From Calliopum simillimum (lineage: Eukaryota > Arthropoda > Insecta > Diptera > Lauxaniidae), in the NCBI GenBank assembly GCA_951812925.1, contig OX638372.1, forward strand, positions 67,783,407 to 67,847,406: a stretch of DNA of 64,000 bases. The letters run 5' to 3'. The notes below the pieces were generated by a model. That model was given only the letters and a program-made list of their open reading frames with translations. It did no database searches and was not told the DNA's origin. This document shows, in pieces, positions 1-12,800 of the stretch (within the stretch, counting starts at the first letter, position 1; the number at the start of each line of letters is the position of its first letter). The translations under genes and the position numbers were made by a program.

Positions 1-242
1 CGTTGGCAAAAAGCATTCATTTGCGAACCCCATCCAGAATTACCCAAAGCGTCATATTTTACTGCCTTGACCGAGGTTGTAACTAATGGCCCAATTTTAT
101 GCACATTTTGAAAATAAAAGCACTTAAAGAGGTCCTCATACAACGTTAAGGAGGGTCGGATAAGGTGATTGAATTGTTAAGTCAATTTCAAAATTAAAAT
201 TTTATCGTTTTTAAATTTTCTTGTTTTACGTTTATAAAAACA

Positions 243-1560
243 CTAGTAATGGTGATATCTTTGGCCTCGCCAAAAATTTAATACTCTACACTGTATTGTT
301 TTGAAAATTTTGCTTGTACGGGAGGTGTCAACTAGTTTTAGCTCACAATTTGCGCTAACAATTCGAAGTATCTGTGCGAAATTTGGTTTCATTACCTGAA
401 GTAACGCTTGCACTACAGAAGTACTTACAATTTGCTTGTATGAGATGTTCCAGCACTTTTGTCCGAATTCACCTAGTTTTTTCACAGAGCCTGCATTTAG
501 CGTTCTTAGTGTTTATGTGGAGTGTGGTTGGATTATCTCAAATAACGCTTTCAGTATAGCATTTTGAAACTTTTGCTTATATGGGAGGGGTCATGCCCTC
601 TTGTCCGAGTTCTTGTATTTTGTCCTTAGCGTCTGAGTAAAATTTGGTTGGATTACACAGGTTTAGAAAAAAAAAATGTCATGGCGTTTTGACCAGACTA
701 TGTTTCCCAACTTATAGTGGTTTTCGTAGAAGATACATCCGGATCTTCCGATGGTTACATCTCCGAAACTAAGTCCGAAATACCCTTTTTGATCACATAT
801 TCTTTTTAAGGACTAAGAATTCAATGATAAAAAATTATTTTCAGAATTTTAGCGAATTTATCACTAAACGACACATGAACCCCATTTTGACTTCCATATG
901 ACCTTGAAATCTTTTTTCTCAGACGTTCTGGAAAAAAAACGGATCCCGGATTTAGATTCAGGACGCCAAAGTCCCTAGGAACAACATAGTCTGGTCAAAA
1001 CGCCATGACCTTTTTTTTTTTTTGTAAACCTGTGTTATCTCAAAAAACGCTTTCAGTGTAGCATTTCGAAATTTTTACTTAAATGGAAGGGAACATGCCC
1101 TCTTGTCAGAGTAATTGTATTTTTTGCTCAGAGCATACATTTACTGACCTTAGCGTCTGAGTGAAATTTGGTTGGATTACCTCAAAAACGCTTTCAGTAT
1201 AGCATTTCAAAACTTTTACCTTAATGAGAGGTGCCACGACCTCTAGTCCGAATTCGCCTAGTTTTTGCTCAGAGCAGTAATTAATATGTGTATTTTGCTT
1301 GTGTTATCGCAAATAATGCTCTTAACATTGCGTTTTGAATATATCTTTCGTATTGGCGGTAGGAGTGTCTGTTGACCGATTTCGCTCATTTTCAATTCCA
1401 CGATCTAGCTTTGAAGACGGATACAGTGTATAATTTCATAAAATTATCTTGCTCAGTTTTCCCGTAAAATGTATTTCCACGCACATACAGACAGACCGAC
1501 ATGGCTATATCGACTCGGGAGGTGACGATAATCAGGAATAAGTATATATATTTTTCTATC
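243..1560. repeat. Interspersed repeat A, copy 1 (internally tandem, interrupted)
   Basis: The same unit occurs at 13060-13665, 60400-60905 and 60925-61545. Hallmarks in order are a 5' segment ending AATAYYCTACACTG, blocks with TGGGAGGTGCCACGCC and TTTTTGCTCAGAGC, then CAGACAGACGGACATGGCTA and a closing GGTGTAGGGTATA. The ends carry a short inverted motif (ATACCCTACA / TGTAGGGTAT). The middle block is repeated (about 480-655 and 1040-1200). Superfamily not assigned; such units are common in fly genomes. Confidence 0.6.
656..1034. mobile_element. TTA-flanked foldback element, copy 1 (PIF/Harbinger-like target choice)
   Basis: Inverted ends start CACAGGTTTA and continue into CATGGCGTTTTGACCAGACTATG. 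The element is flanked by TTA on both sides (653-655 and 1035-1037). The uninterrupted host repeat reads TTGGTTGGATTATCTCAAAA at 61070, which confirms a 3-bp TTA duplication. At 379 bp it is an internally deleted relative of the 866-bp copy at 30681-31546. It has no coding capacity. TTA duplication suits PIF/Harbinger, but no transposase is present to prove it. Confidence 0.6.
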
Positions 1561-1909
1561 CCTAGTGGATGTTTTTTGTCTTGGCAAAAATAGTTTCAGA
1601 TGTATGGCGAATTTTTCGGGGAGTGTGGTAGTAACACTTTTTCCAAGGTATATTATTTATCTCGGTGCCCTTTACATATGTAACAAATTTCATTCATCTA
1701 CGTCAAATATTTTCAGAGATATGATGAATTACTTTTTTGGAGAACACCACTACTTTTTAATTGATGTTATTTGTTCTTATGGTATTTACATACATTGACT
1801 CACAAGTCTGATCGAATACTTAGCAAGGCTATAAAAATGTGGAAATTTCGTTACTTTGATTTGTTCAAATGCTTTTTTATTTAAATGTATTGCAGAACTA
1901 GGTTCATAA
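1561..1909. repeat. Interspersed repeat B, remnant
   Basis: The stretch with TCGGTGCCCTTTACATATGT and TTCATTCATCTACGTCAAAT matches a diffuse repeat also seen near 11380-11890, 18110-18240, 19190-19490, 43240-43530 and 50670-51000. No gene is seen here; the 77-codon frame at 1565 is repeat sequence. Confidence 0.45.
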
Positions 1910-2385
1910 TGATACCGTACACGGCTGGCTTGGACAAAAAAAGGCGTTTCCCGATTCCGCCAAAAACTCTTTAGACCATATTTAAACAGAATATCGCACC
2001 ACTTTCTCCCAGCGTTTTTCTATATCTTTTATGTAGCTGCATTATCTCCATAAAAAAAAACAGCAAACAAAAATAAAAATAGTAATTTTCGATGTATTTT
2101 GCGATGCTGAATCAGAATTGCTCTATTTTATATGGTCTTTGAGATACACTTACCTAAAAGTCCAAAAAACATAGTTTTTTGCTATATTTGAGGTTATAAT
2201 ATAATAAGACAATGTAATTTCTTTACATAAAACATGATATAGTAATCGAAAGGGAGAATGGGAGAATGTGGTGCGATTTTGTCAATGTTATATTCATGGT
2301 CTAAAGAGTCGAAGTACGTACTTAGTTTTTGGCGGAATCGGCGAACGCCTTGTTTTTCGTTCAAGCCAAATGTGCGTACACTTCA
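1910..2385. mobile_element. TIR element, about 475 bp
   Basis: The two ends are imperfect inverted copies of about 70 bp: GGCTGGCTTGGACAAAA… followed by CCGATTCCGCCAAAAAC on the left, and the complement GTTTTTGGCGGAATCGG… then TTCAAGCCAAATG on the right. A second matched pair (TTTAGACCATAT / ATTCATGGTCTAAAGA) extends the arms. No transposase and no clear target duplication. Confidence 0.55.
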
Positions 2386-2713
2386 TTTCAATTAGCATCA
2401 CAATCAAAAAACAAAGAAGTAACGTACAACATTACTCAACACTATCTTATAAACGAAAAATTACAGAGAACAATACAATAATAGGCCAGTCGGCAAGTAA
2501 TTAAATATAAATTTCGGGAATAATTGACATAATTATAAATTGTTTACTTTATACGTTATTTATCTTTTCACTCATTCCTATCGCACATCACCCCTCAAGA
2601 TCGTTAACTCTTTGCTAAAAACTTGTTTTTCTGATAATTTTTCTATATTTTTTATAACAGGCTTAATGCATCGTCCGATTTTTTTAACAGTTAATAGGGG
2701 TCTATGAATTATA

Positions 2714-2961
2714 TGAGCCGTTCAAAATGACAATGGTGCAACTCCAAAACGAGGCAAAAGTGATGGCATAATATTAATTGGCTGACATTTTGTTAGGGAT
2801 GAATAAAATTGATTTCTGTTTTCACGAAAAATTTTCTTGATGATATGGAATTGTTGAGATTAACTTGAAAAAATTATATCGACCAAATAACCGATCATTA
2901 TGGCACATAATTTATATGACATTACTTTTGGAGTTGCACCATTGTCATTTTGAACGGCTCA
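2714..2961. mobile_element. MITE with near-perfect 37-bp TIRs and TA target (Tc1/mariner type)
   Basis: Ends are TGAGCCGTTCAAAATGACAA… and its complement …TTGTCATTTTGAACGGCTCA, followed inward by TGGTGCAACTCCAAAA on both arms. TATA lies on each side, consistent with a TA duplication. 248 bp, no coding capacity. Internal sequence resembles 38260-38370. Confidence 0.75.
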
Positions 2962-3264
2962 TATATAAAAACGACAACAGCAAAAAGTGTCGCTCAAATC
3001 ACATCGAAATTTCCGGAAATAGCTTTTAGAAAAACCGATGTAAGTTGGGAACCTTCGGATGCTTTTGGTGTGATATGAAATTTATTTTAAAAACAAAATT
3101 CTGAGGTTCAGTTTTACAGATATAACGGTTTTGTTGAAAATTTGAAACATGTTTTTTTTTTTCGAAAGAACTATTAATTTTTCCAAAAAATACATTGACC
3201 CACAGCTTTGTTGACATAATGAAGAAGCCTGATTCATTTCTTTTCATCTGGTATGCAATTTTTT

Positions 3265-3535
3265 GCGTTAGGAAATAACGCCCATAAGAAAAACGAAATA
3301 ACGCAAAAAGAAAAAAAAAATTACGTAATAACGTCGGATATAAAAACTAAATAACGCCCAAAAACAAAAACTTAATAACGCACAAAAACAAAAACGAAAT
3401 AACGCCTAAATTATTTTCATATAATTTTGGAAATAACGCCCAAAATTTATTTATATGAAAATAATTTTGGCATTATTTCGTTTTTTTGTTTTTACGCGTT
3501 ATTTCCAAAATGATTATCGTTATTTTCTAACGCCT
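3265..3535. repeat. Foldback/tandem array built on AATAACGC
   Basis: The octamer AATAACGC (or its complement GCGTTATT) recurs many times, spaced by AAAAACAAAAACG spacers. The outer ends GCGTTAGGAAATAACG and CGTTATTTTCTAACGCC are inverted, as is the middle (CATATAATTTTGG / ATATGAAAATAATTTTGG). It looks like a small TIR element whose subterminal motif has been amplified. Confidence 0.55.
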
Positions 3536-5384
3536 TCTAATTCATTGTAAAAAGTTTTATAATTGAAATTCAAACCGACTTGTCACCTGGCCTAAGAAAT
3601 TTAATTCTATTTATTTTTTAAATTAGCATTTTGCCTTAGCAGTTTTTTGCTGACATCGATTATTTTTCTTCTCTTTCCTTATTAAGACGCAGTGTCGAGT
3701 GTCTGAAATCTGTGGAACTGGGACAAAATGGAAAAAACGCTTACAATCCTGTATAAAATATATTTTTATTATAATTATATGTCAAGTCTTTTTTGCAATT
3801 CTTGTCAATTATTTTATGACAAAAAATGATTTGCAGTTAATGTTCAAGAGTAATAGACCGCCAGTGTTTTAACGAAAATCATCAGAGCTAATGCAACATA
3901 GATGCTACAATGTTCCTTATAAATATTCTGTTTTGTGCATGTCCTCGTCGTATTTGAATACTTGTTTATGTGTTATAGTTTTATTTTTAACAAAAAAATT
4001 GTGAATTAAATAAATGTTAAAATTGTATGTGAAGTTGTGATGTCCTATGCTAATTTGTTATTTTAATGTGTTGTATTTGCACATAATCGAAATTAGATTT
4101 CGATTGGATCCATAGAATTTGTATGGGTAATTCTCTATTAATTGCTGCAAAATTTATGTAATCATTCAACTAATAGGCGAATATTTGGAAATACACTTCA
4201 AATAGGTAAATGTTGTTGCTAACTTTAAATAACCAAGATCTATATGGGTGATTCTGCTCACAAGAGAATTTTCTGCGGTTCTGGATCACCGGAAACTGCT
4301 GTATTGCGCTCCTCGTGTGGTAAAGTATTTTTAGTCCTCCCAGCTTTGATTTTGACACAATTGACTGCCATTTAAGTAATTATTTGTCTATAAATCAATT
4401 TCCTTGTCAATTTAGCGAAAAGATTTGTTCTCTAAATGTGACTAGAGTACTACTTTTCGCAAATCAAGTGGTAAATCCGCACTTTGTCCTATTAAGTCTG
4501 ATTCAGTTAAAATTTAGATGAAAACTGACCACAAATGAATGAGAAATGCAAAAAAAAAGGCCTATGTTACTACATATTCCATAAAAATTTACAAAACAAA
4601 TTCCATGGTTACAGTGATATTTGAGAATTAAATATCATATACAGTGGGTGCACGAATAATTTTTGTGCGTATATTTCTCTCATTTTTGCATCTTTAACTC
4701 ATTTTAGTATATGGAAGTACAGTAACGGCTATTTTTTCAGCGCATTAAGTAAAGGATTAACCATTCTTATAATCTGCAAAAAATGAATTGCGAACTAATT
4801 GTATTCAGTGTATTACTGTGTTTTTGTATGCAAAGAATTTTGTTCGAATAATTCTTGTGCTTGACTGTACATATTAAAACATCTAAAAATTTCGAGCGTT
4901 GCTGTTTTATTGAAGTAAATGTCCAAAGTGAAATAACTCTATCGGATCGCTCGCATTTTTCGAAGATCTTGAATATTTTGGTCGATGCGCCCATTTTTGT
5001 GTGTGAGATCCTGAAGCGGCCATTCGGATTATCAGTAATCTGGTTATTATTTTCGTAAAAAATACGTTTTGTAGGAATTTTTATTTCATTTATAGGCATT
5101 TTAAAATGGAGCTCCATCACTTCGTCGTTGAACGTTTATTGACTAATTTTTATTTTTTAAGAAGTCAAAATAATTCGGTTTTATTAGCGCTTAATAAGAC
5201 TTTGACTAAAATCTACTTTATAGTTTTTTTTGCAGTAAATTTCAAAAGATGTCAAAAGTGTGAGTATGTTCTCATTCCGAAATTATTTACTCAGGCAAAA
5301 TTATAATTAAGCATTAACTGCTAACCCTAACGCCGCTATAGCCGTTTTTTAAGATTTCATGATGTCATCTTATTAGAGTGGCCA
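3536..5384. other. No gene seen; possible Tc1-type MITE at 4642-4871
   Basis: The stretch is AT-rich without convincing coding signal. Within it, TACAGTGGGTGCACGAATAA at 4641 and the complement of GAATAATTCTTGTGCTTGAC at 4848 form a loose pair of Tc1-like termini. Open frames at 4767-5120 (-) and 4855-5306 (+) oppose each other and look random. Confidence 0.3.
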
Positions 5385-5830
5385 TAACTATGCAAGGAAA
5401 AATCGTAGATGACCACTCAGTCTAGTTTTTGGCAAGGGGAAGAGTAGTATAGTCTAGTTCACTTTATGGAATAGAGCAGAAAAAATCCTTGCGTCCTTGA
5501 ACTTAATTTAAAATACAGCAAAAACCTCGTATATCGAAATCCTGACTTGGTAGATGGATTCTGTGTCCAGATGTGGATTCAGCACAACGAAATCTATGGG
5601 AATCGTTTTTTTAACTAAGAAAAGTATACGTTCTTTACGCACATCTGTTAATGTGATGCAAAACTGTCAAAATGTTTTCGAAATGGTTTTTTGTTCATTA
5701 TTTTTTTATGGTGTGAAGTTCGGTAAAATTGTTAACATACTTGAAAAGAGGGAAGTTTAAACTTCCGTTTAGTTCATACTTCTTTTTGGTATGAAAACAG
5801 AAAACTTGTTGACAGTTTTACTTTTCACTG
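5385..5830. repeat. Interspersed repeat D, copy 1
   Basis: Closely related to 27520-27900. Shared blocks include AAAAATCCTTGCGTCCTTGA (CCTGGA in the other copy), ATATCGAAATCCTGAC, TTTTTTGTTCATTATTTTTT and GACAGTTTTRCTTYTCACTG. No coding capacity. The family was not recognised. Confidence 0.55.
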
Positions 5831-6832
5831 TATGTTCGATCAATTGCTGAAAATTGAAGAAACTGCTTGGCCTGGTTAAAGTGTACTGGCGCTTTGGGTC
5901 ATTAAGCCCCAAATATCTGATACTACCAGTTTCTTTGACTCTTTACTTGAAAAAGTTAAAAGATTAGATACATATCCACAGACACTTTGAAATAAAACAA
6001 ATTCTTTTCAATAAATGGTTTATTTATAAATATTTCGGCTTTCTAAAAAAATGTCTGTACGGTTTATATATAAAAATTTATCAATAAAAAAAAGCTCATT
6101 ACTTACTCTCTGCAATTAGTAGAGGAATAGCCATACATAAATTTGAGTAACTTAGAATAACAATGGAGTAAGTCAAGCGGTTAAAATTTTGTTTGCTTCA
6201 TTGCCCTCGCAGGCCAACGAAGCATGTCTTAATAGGCCTTATAATGAATTTGGCAATTCCGTCTCGGGAATATATTCTTTTCTGGAGAGGGATTATTTTG
6301 AGTCGTGAATATTTTGAGAATTTTCAGCAGATATACTTTTTTCTTCCAATTTTCGTCAAAAAACTACTATGCATCACTAGATGCGTAAACCTTTGTCGGG
6401 TTGGTTGTTTTTTTGAGTAATTTTAAATAATTGATATTTTATTATTTAATTTTTCATTTGGCCACAACTTTTGATGCGGGAACAAAATTTTGACTTCGTC
6501 CATAGTTTTTCTCATAGAAGTGCACATTTTTAGATTTAACCCAATAAAAAAAAAACTGACTTACTCCATTGTTATTGTCGTTCATTTGTGCTTGGATGTT
6601 TTTTTTTTTTTTATTTAATTTTAGCATGTGGGTCTCAGCTTCAATATATACAGTGAAAATTGCTATAATTTTTAAAAAAAAAACACTTAATTCTTAAATT
6701 AGTATAAACTCGAATTTCTCAATAGTTTAGCTGGGATATTCTTATTTGTAAAAAAAATGTATACTCAAATATCAACATTTAAATATGATCACCTTGCGGT
6801 TTTTGAAATTAACAAATTCGAAAAATTTGTAG
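5831..6832. other. No gene seen; upstream intron of the mud-like gene
   Basis: AT-rich sequence ending in the acceptor ATTTGTAG before the exon at 6833. No further mud-like exon was found between here and the window start. Confidence 0.4.
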
Positions 6833-9800
6833 AAAACCCTGTACACTGAAGAAATAACTAAAATGAAGGTGAAACAGGAACGTGAAACTGCTAGCATTAA
6901 ATCCGAGTTGGAAGTTGTAAAAGCACAGGTAAATGCAATATTGTTAGATTTTTGTGCTATTTTTTTTTTTTTTTTTTTTGCTATTTCATATTTTTAATTA
7001 ATTTTTTTATTTTTTTATAGAATGCTAAATATGAGGAGCACACACGTAAACTTTCTAACCAAATTGTGCGCCTTAATGACAAAATTCTTGAGTATCAAAA
7101 ACAAAATACTATATTAGCAACAAAATTGAAACATTTGGAAGAATATGAGTCCCAACAACAATTTAAGCGACCGAGTTCTATACATGTTTCCACATTAGCA
7201 GCTACATCCTCAAATATGGGTACCAATCTTGCCATGGAAGATGAGGAGGGTGAAGTATTTAATAACACTTATTTGGCAGATTTGAAAAATGGTCGTATGT
7301 CAGATGTTATATATAAAGATATAGCGTAAGTACATATTTAGCCTTTTTTTACGAACATTTTTTTTTTCATTTTTTTTTGTGAACATATGAGTCGCTTAAA
7401 AAATCGTTATTCATGCACAGAACTTGTAGACTATTAAATTCATATTTCTTTTTACTGCACATAATTTTTTGATATGAAACATTTTTAATTTGAAATATTG
7501 CACAGTGTACAGAATTTTAATTTTACGTATTTTGAATTTCTTGACACGTCTGGATTGTAAAATGTCCTGAACGGTTCTCCTGAACCAGATCTGCTAGGGA
7601 CCTCGCTTTAATTTCGGAAGCAGTAGCAGGCTATTCTTTGGAAACGCTTCTAGGCTATGGAATTCATTGCCATATTTAATCAAAAGTGTATCATCTAAAA
7701 ACAACTTCAAGCATTTAATCCTTCAGTATTTCTCCTCATAACCTTTTCTTATTTTCAGATTTTATTTTATTTTTCTCTCTTTTTATGAATTAGTGCAGGC
7801 AAATTAGGTACATGCACCGATTTTGATCCGACAGGGCTCATTTTGTTCGCAATAAAATTAAAAACAAAACCAACACATTAGTTTTTTCCGGCCTTTCCCC
7901 AAAATTTCTTCAGTCTCCCGTGAACCCTCAAAATCGGATAAATTCAATAAAACTGTTCTAAAATGCTTAAAAATGGAAAGTTATGTTATTAACGGGGTTC
8001 TCTAGATTGCTGAATCCAAATATGATGTTGGAAAATAAAAAAACTCAAAATGGCGCCCGGAAAACTGCGTACAGACCCATTTTAAGCACCGAAAATGGGA
8101 AAAAATCGTTATAGGGGGTTTTAGCCTAGAAGTCTTGTTACATTGAATGAATTTATACGGTCGGTGTGGGATATTGTTTTTTATACTTTAAAAAGTAAAG
8201 TTTACCAAAAATTTTTTTGTGTTTTTGATTTGTTTACTATTTAAGCAATAACTATAAAAAGTTAATACAACTCAAATTAAAAATATTTGTAACATTTTAC
8301 AAACCATTTTTTCTAAACTAATTTGAGGTCGCTGAACACGAAAAAAGCATTAATTTTTTTTTCCTTGGGGTCGTTCCCGAGTTATTTGATAATTTATATT
8401 TTCGAGATTATAGCTTCATATACATCAATATACAGTAGTTTTCCGATTTAACGAACACTATGTTGGCAGGCCAATTCGTTAAATCCGATTTTTCGTTAAA
8501 CCGAGAACCAAAATCCCACTTCTTTTTTTCTTAATTAAAGTGACTTAAATGACCAGAAGTTAAAATTAAAATTTTTTATTGAAGTACATATTCATTTTAA
8601 ACTATAAAAACATAAAAAGGAACATAAAGTAATATACTTAAATAAATAAATAAATAAAAAGGAACATAGTAAATACTTTTTAAGAGATCATAAAACTTAT
8701 ACTATACATCTACATACTATTTGAAAAATTGAGTTAACATTCCACATCCATACATTTTTAGAATGGTTATAGTCAACAGGTAGAATTTTGTTACGAAATG
8801 CTCGGTGATTTCGAGATTTTCCTATCATCAATTGTTTGATTTTTTTTGACCCACTGGCGTTGCATATATTTTTTGGCAAATTCTTCCAAAAGAGGACGGT
8901 TCGTCAGCATTAAAAATTACATCTTTTGATAAATCATTTTCTGTAATGACTTCTAGGAGTTTTTTTTTGAATGGTTCAACTAATTCTACATTGAATGAAA
9001 GTTTTTCACCGCTCTGCTTCAAAAGCCGTGTTCCAAATTTATTTTGAATCGAGCAAGCCATCCATGGCTAGCGTTAAAACTTCTTCCATCAATTTTTTGG
9101 TAGATATCCTTAGCTTTGCGTTGCAATATTGTTCCATCAATGGTAATGTGACAACTTCGCTGTGCCAGGAACCAGGGGAGTAGCGTTGCCAACAATGTCT
9201 CAATAAAAACGCTACTCCCAATGCGAAAGATTTACAGAGTGGCAATTATTTTTCGCATCGAATCTAGCTTTCGCAACGCATTTCCTATCGCATCGCATTA
9301 CAGAGTAAGGCCCCAGGAAAAAGTTTTTCTTCCATTCTTGGAAACTAGCCATTCTTAATGGCTTTCCTATTTTTAGATTTATTACTCGTTTTTTCGGCAT
9401 TTCTTAAAAGGTTTTCTTTTGATTTCAAAATTGTCGACGCGGTGAATGGCTTTAAATAAAAGTCTTACACAATTCAGACACACGTGTTCCTGTATTATAT
9501 TGTTCAATAATTTTCAGTTTTTCACCAAAATACCATCTTTTTATGGCACTCGTTTTTCTACTGCAAAAACTAAACAAAAAAAAAACAAAATAAACAACTC
9601 AAAAAAAATCATCTACTTATTTAAATAACTGTTTTTTGGAAAGGTTTTGTTTGTTTGTATGCATTTTTATACGTACTCTGTCTTCATTTTATTTTATTCC
9701 GTTGAAAAACACTGATTTTTCGTGTTGTTCGTTAAACTGAGTACACCCAAATGTCTGTTGTTCGTTATATAAGGTACTCAATGGGAAAAAATTGGTTGTT

Positions 9801-12800
9801 CGTTAAATGCGTTTTTCGTAAAATCAAATGTTCGTTAAATCGGAAAACTACTGTATTTCTATGAAGCCAAGTCCGATCAATTTTATTTTTCCACGTTTAC
9901 AAAAAGTGATTAATGGCGCTTCTAACAAGTATACCAATGATTATGCTTTGAACAAAATTGACTGAGTTATAGCAGGAAAAAGTTTGAAATTTCATAAATT
10001 TTTGAAATTTTTCACATCAACTTCGAATGAAACATTTGGTTTTTGGGATATAATTTTTTTTAATACTTGTTTTTTAGTAATTTTATTAAATAGCGCATAT
10101 AATTGCAAACATTTTAAGCCTATATTAAGCAAAATTAAATGAAACTTCCAAAAGATATTAGGGTTTTAGTGCAATAGGGTAATTTCGGTTTCTTTCAAAA
10201 ATTAATATTTTTGATACAATCCGCAATATTCTTCTACAGAGAATGATTAGAAGTTACTTAAAACATCTTCAAAGTGTTCAATAAGTGTAGGGTGTCCTAT
10301 CTGGAGGCTGAAAAATTGGATCTGTTGACTCAGGCCGAACATTTCGAAAATTCTCACATCTTCCTTATTGCACTAAAACCTTAATATCTTTTGGAAATTT
10401 CATTCGATTTTGCTCAACATAGGCTTCAAATGTTTGCAATTATATGCGCTATTTAATAAAATTACTAAAAAACAAGTATTAAAAAAAATTATATCCCAAA
10501 ACCCAAATGTTTCATTTGAAGTTGATGTGAAAAATTTCAAAAATTTATGAAATTTCAAACTTTTTCCTGCTATAACTCAGTCAATTTTGTTCAAAGCATA
10601 ATCATTGGTATACTTGTTAGAAGCGCCATTAATCACTCTTTGTAAACGTGGAAAAATAAAATTGATCGGATTTGGCTTCATAGAAATATATTGATGTATA
10701 TGAAGCTATAATCTCGAAAATATAAATTATCGAATAACTCGGGAACGACCCCATGGAAAAAAAAAAATTAATGCTTTTTTCGTGTTCAGCGACCTCAAAT
10801 TAGTTTAGAAAAAATGGTTTGCAAAATGTTACAAATATTTTTAATTTTGAGTTGTATTAACTTTTTATAGTTATTGCTTAAATAGTAAACAAATCAAAAA
10901 CACAAAAAAATTTTTGGTAAACTTTACTTTTTAAAGTATAAAAAACAATATCCCACACCGACCGTATAAATTCATTCAATGTAACAAGACTTCTAGGCTA
11001 AAACCCCCTGTAACGATTTTTTCCCATTTTTGGTGCTTAAAATGGGTCTGTACGCAGTTTTCCGGGCGCCATTTTGAGTTTTTTTATTTTCCAACATCAT
11101 ATTTGGATTCAGCAATCTAGAGAACCCCGTTAATAACATAACTTTCCATTTTTAAGCATTTTAGAACAGTTTTATTGAATTTATCCGATTTTGAGGGTTC
11201 ACGGGGGACTGAAGAAATTTTGGGGAAAGGCCGGAAAAAACTAATGTGTTGGTTTTGTTCTAAATTTTATTGCGAACAAAATGAGCCCTGTCGGACTAAA
11301 ATCGGTGCATGTTCAACAAAATTAGAAATGAATACCTAATTTGCCTGCACTAAATGTATTTAATAATTTATAAGCTACTAGCTAGCCCAGTGAGCTTTGC
11401 CTCACTTTTGTCCCGGTGCCTTTTACATGCAATATACCAAACCTTAGTCATCTACGTCAAATGGTTCCATAGCTATGATGAATTTAACCAGTGTGTCGTG
11501 TCTTCAATTTTTCTAGTTGATGATATTTTTTACATATGTGCTAAATTTCATTCCAATGCGTCAAATATTGTATTTTCTGAGATCTGTCGTATTTTGTTTA
11601 AAGGAGCGTGGCGCCTCCCATTATTCTAATTTGTGTTATTTGGCTTAGTGCCCTTTACATATTTATGCGCCAAATTTCATTCCTATGCGTCAAACAGTTT
11701 CTGAGGTCTGTCGAATTTAGTTTTTGAGGGGCGTTGCACCGCCCATTTTTTATCCTTTAACCTTCTCCTGATTTAAACTAACACACTGAAAATTTCATCG
11801 GAATCGGTGGATTGCGAGTCCAAAAACAAAAAACGAACACACAGACAAACTTTAATTGTTAAAAATATGTATGTATGTAAGACGTTATCAATAATTCGTC
11901 GCCTCAATTCCTTTCTGTCCCTTACGTATGTTATAGTCCAAGGTACGAATAAGGAACGAATCTTTTTATAAGATGAAAAGTATGTATCAGGCATGCGCTT
12001 ATTTTACGATTTTCTGATTTTCGTTCATGCCGCCCCCTGAAATCCTTCTAATGGTCATAAAAACAAATACTATGAAGTTTCACGGCGATCGGATAACGAT
12101 AACCCGGCCCGCAAGAGAGGTCAAGGTCAAGTTGAGGTTTCAGGCAAAAAATAATGAACATTTTTTTTAAACTTAATTAAATCAGTCAAAGCATAACTTT
12201 ATCTTATAGCAAATTGAAATACCTTTGCAACAAGCTATAATTATTTAAAATCGGGTAATAAATGCGAATTCTATGAATTTTTCTTTTATCGACATTAGCA
12301 AAATTGCCGCAAAATGCTATTCTACTATATATGGTATTTTGCGGCAATTTTGCTAATGCCGTAAAAGAAAAATTCATAGAATTCGCATTTATTACCCGAT
12401 TTTAAATAATTATAGCTTGTTGCAAAGGTATTTCAATTTGCTATAAGATAAAGTTATGCTTTGACTAATTTTATTAAGTTTAAAAAAAATTTTCATTATT
12501 TTTTGCCTGAAACCTCAACTTGACCTTGACCTCTCTTGCGGGCCGGGTTATCGTTATCCGATCGCCGTGAAACTTCATAGTATTTGTTTTTATGACCATT
12601 AGAAGGATTTCAGGGGGCGGCATGAACGAAAATCAGAAAATCGTAAAATAAGCGCTTGCCTAGTATGTATATATCAAAGTTAATATATAAGTTAAAAAAT
12701 ATATCGCGAGTAGGTTGCCTAAAAAATTCCTGTCAAGGGTATGATTAATTAAAAGTGTATTATTTGTAAACATTTCACTTTTTCGTTTAAGAAACAAATT

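Noticed and set aside
4767..5306. Overlapping opposed frames of 66-117 codons
   Set aside because: Both strands are open by chance in AT-rich DNA; no family resemblance and no splice context.
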